DNA from: Erpobdella octoculata
Taxonomy: Eukaryota; Annelida; Clitellata; Hirudinida; Erpobdellidae
Length of the DNA: 64,000 nt
Assembly (NCBI GenBank): GCA_963978895.1
Contig: OZ022238.1
Coordinates: forward strand, 31,917,593-31,981,592
Direction: 5' to 3'
Shown: piece after piece, positions 30,373-38,619 of the stretch
Numbering within the stretch: position 1 is the stretch's first letter
Layout: each line of letters opens with the position of its first letter
Position numbers and translations under genes: made by a program
Notes under the pieces: model-generated
Seen by the model: the letters and a program-made list of their open reading frames with translations, nothing else
Databases searched by the model: none
Told to the model about the DNA's origin: nothing

Positions 30373-31509
30373 TGCGTACACATTAACTTAAAAATAACAG
30401 ATAAAAAATATAAAATAAGAAATTAAAAAAAAAACTTTCCAAGATACATTAGAAAGATGTATTTTAAACAATAAATTTAAAAAAAATTAGTCCTTGGAAA
30501 GGCTTTTCTAATTTTTTTTATTTCAAATAATTTTATTAAATTTCTTGACACATAACTGAAACTTGAATTTTGATTCATTAGTGCAAAATAAACAAAATAA
30601 CAACCATACATGCACTAAACAAAAATTGTTTCAAATATCGCTAAGCACTAAGGTTAGGTCAGTGGTGCGGTCCACTATGGGCGGCCATTCTGAAGGTTAA
30701 TTTTAATTTTAATGCAAATTTGTTTTATAAAACAAAAAAAATTTAAATTAATAAATGTAAATATTTATATTGTTGTGTTTATTAAAACATAAATAATTAA
30801 TTTTCTTAATTAAAAAGTAAAACTAATTGTCTTAGAAAATTTTCAAAATTTGATAGATGCATTGTCATGAAGATTGAGTATATATTTGACGTTTCAGCTT
30901 GATTGGATAATGGGAAGTTTGTTAATTTTCACTTCAAAAATTTGCTGAAACTCATTCATTTCATCGGATTGCCTGTCTCACTGTTGTCATATCTATTATC
31001 AAAAATGGCATCATTTTCCTGAAAAGTCTATGTCATCTTCTGTTCTGTCAAGAGCATTGCTGATGCAGAAGTTTTGAAAGGATCTTTGAGTCATTTTGAA
31101 AATACCTGACAACAATGTTATAAAATTTCATCAAAGAATTTTGAATAAACCGACCTCCTGTTGGCTTTTTATGTGTACTGTCAAATTATTTACTAAAACA
31201 TATCATTTGGAGTTTGGCAGCTTGTTAATCGATGCAAATCAGTCGTTGTGATAATAATTCAAAAGTCTATTAAATTTTGTTTTTTTAGAACAATGAGAAA
31301 AATTTTTTAAATTAAAGTAAATCCAAGCAGCAGATAACTTACAAGTAGATAAAACGAACCAAACTTTCGGTCCAGTCACAATTGCTTATAATATGGCCCT
31401 GGCTCATACATACACTTGGATATAACATAAATTTGACTATAACATTCTAAAATATCAGTTCCAATTACAATATTTTCAATGAATACTAGCCAATTCGTCG
31501 CAAAGCCGC

Positions 31510-31605
31510 TATGTCGCATGGTACATTTTCGTCGCGACATTGCGACGAAAATTCCCAGCTTGCGACGAAACGGCCCAGAACGCGACAAAACGGCAGACCT
31601 TTGCG
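31510..31605. repeat. GCGACGAAA minisatellite
   Basis: Four to five degenerate units of about 21 bp, such as TTGCGACGAAAATTCCCAGC. Confidence 0.7.
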
Positions 31606-31789
31606 AGGAAAAGATAACAATTCCGGCGGGCAGTATTCCACTGTATGGCGAAAAAGATGGCCACTCTATTGACGAAGACCATTAGTCCGCCGAATGCAAT
31701 GGGAATTCCGCAATCTGCAGTTGCAACGGTAGGAAGCGTGCAGCAACCTGTTATGCTGCCATGGCTCGTGCATATTCTTGGCTATAATA

Positions 31790-32020
31790 TAGCAAGTGCC
31801 ACAAAGGCAAACTAACAAAAAAAACCCCAATTCGAGAAAAGGACATCTACTCATTCAGGATATTCAACCACTATCACAAGTCTACTATCCAACATTCTGT
31901 ACTCCACCCTAGCAAGTCACACAAAAGACGGCCAAACCAAAACACTTAATTTGAGAACAGTACATTTACTTAGTCAAACATTCAAGCTCGCTCACAAGTC
32001 TCTTTTTACAAACTTTTATT
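31790..32020. repeat. Diverged tandem duplication of about 115 bp
   Basis: AATTCGAGAAAAGGACATCT and AATTTGAGAACAGTACATTT begin two copies that both end in a CACAAGTCT motif. Confidence 0.6.
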
Positions 32021-32239
32021 CAACTTACAATCTCTGTTTGTGGGTGTGTGTCTTTCTCTGTACGCAAATCTTGCAAGTAAAATTTAACCAGCTTTTTGAC
32101 TAGCTAAGAAGCTGAAACTTTCAGCATAACTTTATATTAGATTCAATTAAAAATTTACATGATTCAATTAAAAAAAACTTAATTTGAATATCTTTCATAT
32201 TTCTAAATCGAGTGTATTTGAAATAAAAGTTTCAGTTGA

Positions 32240-33310
32240 AAAACTCGTTTTTTCCTTTACTTGTTTCTTTTTCTCTTGAACTTTCAATTAATTCACATTT
32301 CTTCTACTTTAGTTTCTTTTCCTGCATTGATGTTATCAACCAAGTGAGGGAAACTTTCTTGAACGGCAGCTAACACCCTTGGCTCATCAACTTCTTGTAC
32401 AACCCTAGGTTTTTTTATTACTCCTGGAAATTTGGTCTCGTCTATTTCTTCCTAGATCACAGCTCCTCAACCTCATCCAGAATATTTGGTTCGTTGATCA
32501 TCTCTGTACCAACGTTGTCATCTGGGATCATGATTATTTATTCAAGCACCTCATTGTTTTCTTCTGAAGCATTAGACTTACTATCATTGTCTGCATTCAA
32601 ACTCTTTTCAGAGTTTGTTCTTAATTCTTCACCACAAGCCACATGGGAAGCCATCAACCCCAAATCATAAATGTGCTAATGCACCTAACTATTTGTTAAT
32701 TCCTGGTTTTCACTGCAAGATAAGCAGAGCTTCTTTAATTCTCAGTTGTCTAATATCTTTTTCTTTGGGAATAACTTTAACATTGTCAACAAGAACTTCA
32801 CGCTTTAAAGTTGTTGTTGATCAAAGTTTGTTTCGTTATACCTCGGAATGAACTCCATTCATCACTGAACTTATAAGCTCTGTTTAGGTCATTGTTAATA
32901 ACGTTCTGCTTGTATATATCAGGGCGGTCACCAGCGGCAATCAAACATGAACTGTTGTCAGTTGGTTTAGCTCCGACATCCTAAATTGTCCCAGGTTATT
33001 AATGTATTTAAAAAATGAATTTGGTTACGATCGCTAGATAATTCATAAGTGAACTCAAAAACTGAATTCTTCTGAAAATAACTTTGCAAAAGAGGTATTT
33101 CATCAGCAGAGTCGACAACCTAAAATATATCGTCAACATATCGAATATATACAGGTGGTTTCGGACACAATGCAAACACCGTCTCTTCAATGTGATCCAT
33201 ATAGAAATTTGCTAGTGTTGGTCCCAGTGGAGATCCCATGGCAACACCGTCTGTGTTGTGTATATGGTCAACATGTCCTTTTGCAACTGTTCAAGTATCG
33301 AGAGGAACCA
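32240..33310 (-). pseudogene. Penelope-like element: reverse transcriptase core to C-terminal tail
   Basis: The minus strand has the RT blocks HNTDGVAMGSPLGPTLANFY and PPVYIRYVDDIF, with the catalytic YVDD. Then come SYFQKNSVFEFTYE, TDNSSCLIAAGDRPDIYKQN and VINNDLNRAYKFSDEWSSF, all in the order known for PLEs. Later, IRQLRIKEALLIL with KPGINK marks the end of the GIY-YIG region; the GIY...YIG part itself seems deleted. An acidic tail (SLNADNDSKSNASEENNEVL) and a 3' region shared with 26.5 kb follow. Several stops and shifts: inactive. Confidence 0.85.
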
Positions 33311-33352
33311 TGCTTTTACTATATATAAGGCATATTTTGGGATAATATCTTC

Positions 33353-33450
33353 TTTTAAACAAGTTTTGTTGAACTTTTTAGTCCATTCTGCATTTACAAG
33401 CTTTTTACAAAAGCAGAATGGACTAAAAAGTTCAACAAAACTTGTTTAAA

Positions 33451-33451
<1 letters not shown>
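33353..33451. repeat. Perfect 39-bp palindrome of a PLE head end (lineage iv)
   Basis: 33353-33391 (minus) and 33413-33451 (plus) are exact inverse copies of the segment encoding AEWTKKFNKTCLK, around a 21-bp loop that extends the minus-strand copy. The right arm ends in (AT)n at 33452-33494. Confidence 0.9.

Positions 33452-33494
<43 letters not shown>
33452..33494. repeat. (AT)n
   Basis: About 21 AT units between convergent head ends. Confidence 0.95.
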
Positions 33495-33496
<2 letters not shown>

Positions 33497-33635
33497 TTTC
33501 CCCCGCAAGCAAGTTTCATTGAACTTTGTAGCCCATTTTGCATTCAACAGTTTCTTCAGAGCTTCATTTCAAACTTTATAATAATAAAACGGTATATATT
33601 AAAATCGAAAAGGACACTTTCTCCCGTTTAAATTT
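33495..33635 (-). mobile_element. Inverted PLE unit (lineage v) with ribozyme deleted
   Basis: On the minus strand the spacer (AAGTTTGAAATGAAGC) and the first ribozyme core half (CTCTGAAGA) join directly to AACTGTTGAATGCAAAATGG of the head. Relative to 14301-14440 about 120 bp are missing, and the junction lies in a shared AAGA, so this looks like a microhomology deletion. Confidence 0.75.
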
Positions 33636-33878
33636 TTGTTAAAAACATTTATTAATGGTACTACTCATAAAAAAAAAAACAAATTATTATTCATCAATTA
33701 TCTTTGTTATTAGCATACGTATTAATGATTGCCAGGCACATGATACAAACAAAACAATCCAACCAATAAAATGTGTGAGAAAGATTTTGCAAGTTTACCA
33801 AATAAAAGTAATTATTTTTAATATCAAATTATATATTCGAAGCCCAAAATAATAGTTCTAAATTTTAAAATTTCTCAC

Positions 33879-34091
33879 CTTAGTTTTAGCAGGGTTTGAA
33901 GGAAGGCTATTTCTTTTTGTAACTGATCTAGGTGAAATCTTTGAATAATTTAACTTATTTAAATTTGCAATTGGCTCTCCATTGATAATGTGCTGCAAAT
34001 TTGATTTCAGAAACTGCTGAGTCTCTATTTCTGTGAGCCATTTTAAAAAGAGGTTATTTATGGCGGACTTCAAAACAGGCTTCAAAGACAT
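33879..34091 (-). CDS. PPP2R3: PP2A regulatory subunit B'' alternative first exon (PR48/PR70-like)
   Basis: 71 codons from ATG 34091 (MSLKPVLKSAINNLFLKWLT EIETQQFLKSNLQHI). The start closely resembles human PR70 (LQPVLKMKVDELFLYWLSE), including the FL.WL core. The rest is a Ser/Lys-rich linker. The donor AAG/GTGAGA is a strong consensus, phase 0. An upstream TTTTTATTTTAG at 34096 could serve as an acceptor for a 5' UTR exon. It is 9.4 kb upstream of exon 2. Confidence 0.82.
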
Positions 34092-34559
34092 CAAACTAAA
34101 ATAAAAATAAGTTCATCATAACTATATTCTGTAATATGTACGAAATTCAATTTAAAATAAATATATCAAGTCTGTGTTTCATCTAAATTTTTCATTCAAA
34201 GTATTATAGACAATAAAGCTCCTCAATAATAAACATAGTTGTTGGGTGAAGACCACTTTTGATTGGTTGTACCATTTGAGGTCGATCAGATATTTTGATA
34301 TAAGCCTGAATAACCAGTATTCTAGTTTTAGTAAAGACCTAACTAATAGAAAAAGAATGGAAAATAGCAGCTTGTTTTTATATAGAGTAGCTGTAATTAT
34401 ATTAGCCGTAGAGTAGCTATTACACTTAGTAATCAAACCATTATTATACTTTTCTGTTTCAAGTTTTTTTTGTCTTTTATGCATACAAAAATATTGACCA
34501 GTTATTAAAATATATAAGTATATAAAAATAATAAGTCTCTAAGTTTGCAACAATTGTTG

Positions 34560-34890
34560 TTGTTGGTTTCAATCTGGTATAAAATTTGTTTTTTATGTTA
34601 ATGTAACCAAATTTATACAGGTGCTGCTTATGTGAAAATTTACCAAAACTAATTTAATTGTTAAACAGTTATTTCGTTTAAATAATAACTTTTCCTTACT
34701 TTTTGACTTGAAATTGTATAATTCAGCGTATCGACACTACTTTTGGGTATTTCAGCCTAAAGTTGCTTCTTAATGGCTCATTAATAATGAATTTCGCTGT
34801 CAAAATATTTGTTCTAATATGTCGTAATGATGCTGTGCTTATTTTACTAAAATGTTTTAAAACCTGAGTTTTATATCTAGATTGGCCCAG
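34560..34890 (+). repeat. Dispersed repeat segments
   Basis: 34570-34650 (TTTCAATCTGGTATAAAATT...) recurs at 24785-24880, and 34690-34890 recurs at 45950-46130 inside the TIR element there. 34096-34559 and 34891-35090 show nothing else. Confidence 0.55.
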
Positions 34891-35094
34891 GCTGCAAACT
34901 AGGAGATGGCACTTATTTACATTGAGTATGGGAGCAATGGGTTTTCGGCGGTCATGACTTCAAATCAAAAGAAAGTTTCATGGTGTGTGTGCAAATCAAT
35001 TTTCTTACTTTTTTTTCTATCATTGTCAGTATTATTGGTTTAATAATAAAGTTATTTCATTGATTAAAGATATATATAAATATAAATATATAAA

Positions 35095-35290
35095 TATAAA
35101 TATACAGTTTACTGGCACTAAATTTTCAGATAAACACGCTCTATTAAAATAAACTCCCATTTTGAAGACACGGTTTTTTGTATTAATTTTTTTTAATATT
35201 TAAAACAAAGCAAAATACTTTCCTTGAGTTTGTAATCTAATATTTTATTAGCAACCAGCTTGTAAGTTTCATCCATTGTGGCCACAATCA
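35095..35290 (-). pseudogene. Decayed PLE head (lineage ix)
   Basis: Minus-strand MDETYKLVANKILDYKLKES leads, after stops and a one-base loss, to SSKWEFIFNRACLSENLVPV, then AT-rich repeats at 35070-35100. No intact hammerhead is seen. 35291-35640 is anonymous. Confidence 0.6.
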
Positions 35291-35642
35291 GGGTTATTTT
35301 GATTAGCACTATAAAACTAAAAGTTTACGCATATAGTAAATAATAATTAAAATCAGGACGGAGAACATTAAAAAAAGCAGATTACAATTAAAAAGTAATA
35401 AAAGCAAAATAAAAATACGTTGAAAAAATAAATTAATATAAAACGAATAACGTTAATTTAAATTTACAAAATTCATTGAGTGATTCATGAAATGTAAAGC
35501 AGGCCAACAAGATTTTTTACCACATATAATCATGCTCCCTCAACATCACAAGACACACACCACCAACACTTAACCGGAATGGTGAATAAAAGCCTAGAAA
35601 TCAATGTCATCTTTTTCGTCTAATTGGTAAATTAGAGGAAAA

Positions 35643-35690
35643 TTTCTTCAAAATGGAAAATTTATTTTAATAGAGTGTGGTTATCTGAAT
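35643..35690 (+). mobile_element. PLE head fragment (lineage ix)
   Basis: CTTCAAAATGGAAAATTTAT then TTTAATAGAGTGTG and TTATCTGAAT match the lineage at 35.1 kb and run into (AT)n at 35690-35708. Confidence 0.6.
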
Positions 35691-35708
35691 ATATATATAT
35701 ATATATAT

Positions 35709-35957
35709 TCTTGAACACAAACTCCATTGAATATAATTGCCCATTTTGTATTTGTTAATTTTTTTGCCAAAGACTCAAAACGTCGAAGGGAAGCCCGTTG
35801 TTGGGAAGATTATTTATCTTCCCAACAACGGGCTTCCCAACAACGGGCTTCCCTTCGACGTTTTGAGTCTTTGGCAAAAAAATTAACAAATACAAAATGG
35901 GCAATTATATTCAATGGAGTTTGTGTTCAAGAAAATATCGTACCGCTATATGCAAGA

Positions 35958-35962
<5 letters not shown>
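35709..35962. mobile_element. Inverted dimer of PLE heads (lineage vii)
   Basis: 35709-35816 is the reverse complement of 35814-35932 almost without mismatch. The two arms meet at TATTTATC with essentially no loop; the right arm carries one extra unit of CTTCCCAACAACGGG. Both outer ends are head ends abutting (AT)n (35690-35708 and 35963-35993). The right arm encodes SLRRFESLAKKLTNTKWAII then FNGVCVQENIVPLYARNK. No ribozyme or tail is included in either arm. Confidence 0.9.
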
Positions 35963-35995
<33 letters not shown>

Positions 35996-35996
<1 letters not shown>

Positions 35997-37277
35997 GAGG
36001 GTGGTCCGATAAGTACTTTGCATCAACGCCCGATGGCGCAATAATCGCTAGAAATGTTTACTATTGCGTAGTACATTCTAGTAGAGGGCTCCTGTCAAAA
36101 TTTCAGCCAAATCGAACTCGTAGTTTTTTTTATCGTGTGTGGAAGTGGGCGTGTCCACGAATATTTAAAAAATGGAGAAAGAGCAATATCGGTCAGTGAT
36201 TCGATTCTTGTTTCCGGGAATGGAAATCGCGCAGCGAAATTAAAGAACGCTTGGATGCTGTGTACGGTGACTCTTCTCCTTCGATGGCCACCTTCAAAAA
36301 TTGTTTAACGAGTTTCAATGTGGTTGCACATCGGTTTTTGATGAGCCACGCCCAGGTACCCCGAAAACGGCTACCATGGAGGATAATGTTTCAATAATCC
36401 CCGATCACGTATTGGCAGACCGCCAATTAAAGGTGCGCGATATAGCTGAGACAGTAGGCATCTCAAAAGACTGTGTGGGTTATATCCTGCACGAAATATT
36501 GAGCACGAGAAAGCTGTCTGCGCGATGGGTGCCACGTTTGATCACTCGGGACAAAAGAGGAACCGTGATACCACTTCGGAGCAGTGTTTGACGCTGTTTA
36601 AGCGCAATCTGAAGGAGTTTCTGCATCGTTTCGTGACCATTGACGAAACATGGATCCACAGGTACACACCAGAGACCAAAGAACAGTCAAAACAGTAGAC
36701 TTCGCCCAGCGAACGTGCTCCGAAGAAGGCCAAGACGGTCCTATCGGCCAGAAAGGTGATGGCCATTGTTTTCTGGGATTCAAAAGGTGTGATCTATATC
36801 GACTAACTGGAGAAGGGGAAAACGATCACAGGGCTGTACTATGCCGAATTATTGAGCCGATTCGACGACGAATTGCAGAAAAAACGACACCATTTGGTGA
36901 AGAAAAAAGTGCTTTTCCACCATGGCAACGCACCGGCTCACACCTCCGCCCTCGCCATGGCCAAATTGGTTGAATTGGGCTACGAACTGCTGCCCCATCC
37001 ACCATATTTTCCAGATTTGGTCCCGTGCGACTTCTTTTTGTTTACAAATTTGAAAAAGTCACTCGCCGGGCAGAAATTTGAGTGAAATGAGGAGGTCATT
37101 GCCGCCATGGAGGCCTACTTTGTAGACCTCAAGAAAATGTATTTTTCAGACAGGTTAAAAAAGTCAGATCATCGCTTGGTCAAGTGTATTTAGCTAAAAG
37201 GAGATTACGTTGAAAAATAAATCGTCACTTTTCAAAAATTTTCTTTTGTAGGCTAAGTACTTATCGGACCACCCTCG
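35996..37277 (+). mobile_element. Mariner transposon, complete in length (1282 bp)
   Basis: Terminal inverted repeats CGAGGGTGGTCCGATAAGTA and TACTTATCGGACCACCCTCG are flanked by TA (35994-35995 and 37278-37279), the mariner target duplication. It landed in the (AT)n between a plus-strand PLE head on its left and a minus-strand head remnant on its right. The transposase is dead (next entry). Confidence 0.93.
36172..37195 (+). pseudogene. Mariner transposase pseudogene
   Basis: Starts MEKEQYRSVIRFLF. Frameshifts occur near 36230, 36300, 36560 and 36680-36850. Segments present: the paired helix-turn-helix region (DNVSIIPDHVLADRQLKVRD), the WVPRL linker, first catalytic block VTIDETW, second block FHHGNAPAH, third block PYFPDLVPCDFF. 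The second catalytic Asp of the D,D(34)D triad (normally HHDNAPAH) is Gly. There are in-frame stops at 37083 and near 37191. It belongs to the mariner (D34D) family and cannot be active. Confidence 0.9.
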
Positions 37278-37279
37278 TA

Positions 37280-37345
37280 TATATATTTACAGCAAATTTT
37301 AGCAATAAATTTTCTTGTATACATGCTCAAAGAAAAACTGCTCTA
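37280..37345 (-). mobile_element. PLE head remnant (minus strand)
   Basis: Reading from 37345 down: GCATGTATACAAGAAAATTT encodes ACIQENLLLKFAVN before (AT). The FNR part is lost. Its position mirrors the head left of the mariner. Confidence 0.5.
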
Positions 37346-37394
37346 AACCTAAATAAAACAACTTTTCTCATAATACATTCCACTTTTCTAAACT

Positions 37395-37586
37395 GTGGAA
37401 TAAGAAAATTTAGCATGTCATTTAGATTAAGATTCACTTTTGAGCGTTACGATTGTCGTCTTAATGTTTTTGCGTCTTTATATCAAAATAAAAACATGCC
37501 TTCGCTGATAAATTGCTGTGTACATGTTATAAAAGAAGAAAAAGGACCACTTCAAGAATTTTCAATTAATGTTGGCAGACATTTAT
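37395..37586 (+). other. Open frame of unknown origin
   Basis: About 60 codons (MSFRLRFTFERYDCRLNVFA ...) open up to the edge of the next repeat. No motif recognised; it could be a truncated exon or chance. Confidence 0.25.
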
Positions 37587-38195
37587 TGAATACTAGCGGG
37601 GGCACCCGGCGTTGCCCGGGGTTTTTAGAGGTTTACCTAATGCGTTTTGTTTTCGCTCCCGTTTCCTTAGATACACACATACATACATACATACACACAT
37701 ACATACATACATACATAGATAGATACATACACACTCCCGCTCCCAGTCGTTATCCGTTCCCTGTCGCTATCCCGCTCATTCTTTCGCTCTCAGTAGCCCA
37801 CCCCCATAGATCCGATTCTACATACATACATACATACATACCTGCATAGATACATACACACCCATACATACTTTGAATGAGCATTTAGTGCCGAAATATT
37901 GTAAAAAAAAAACACATACATACATACATAAACACACACACAGACACATACATGCACATACATACGCACATACATACATACACACATACATACGCACATA
38001 CATATATATATATATTGTTCCCGCTCGCTCGCTCACCCGCTCATCTTGTGACGGATTTCAAATTTTCTTTCTCTATATTTGATTCCCCTTGACTCTCAAG
38101 GTTGCGTGAAAATTTCATTACGATCGGATGAATGGTGTAGCAATGCATAAAGGACATATATATATACAAACATTCATTTTTATATATATAGATGT
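37587..38195 (+). repeat. CTAGCGGG dispersed repeat, near full length, with (CATA)n
   Basis: Left end ACTAGCGGGGGCACCCGGCG, then the GCCCGGGGTTTTTAGAGG box, CT-rich DNA, long CATACATA tracts (37672-37720, 37821-38005), and the right end CATTACGATCGGATGAATGG to GCATAAAGGACATATA. This copy shows the family is about 0.6 kb with defined ends and is non-coding. Confidence 0.75.
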
Positions 38196-38619
38196 TAATA
38201 AATGGAGGTTTGTAGACGGTTTTGGAAAAGAAATAGCAGAAAGATTTTCCGAGTTCGTTGATAGTGAAATTTTGTCAATTCGTGGATCACAAAATTATTC
38301 AACGAGGAGAAATCATTTGCTGGATAAAATTATGTGATTGTGAATATATTCTACAAGATGCTGAGACAGGTTGATGCAAAAGCTGATTTTTTTTAACTTG
38401 TAATTGGAAAAGAAAACTCAAAACGATGTACCTTAATTTAGAGTTCTCTAAGCCATAGCCTCACAATTTAAGTGAAATTGTTTATGCTTCCAACAAAACA
38501 ACTTTGCTAATTAATCAATGGGTATCCAAAGGTTCACACCAAAGTGATTAAGAAATTGAAGACAGCGTAGAACAGGATGTCAAAAACAGCAAAGCAAAGA
38601 TATACAATCATCAAGCAAC

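Noticed and set aside
35240..35310. Hammerhead upstream of the lineage ix head (CTGATTGTGG...GATGAAAC)
   Set aside because: It has CTGA and GAAAC but no GA at positions 8-9 and no pairing stem I; too degraded to call.
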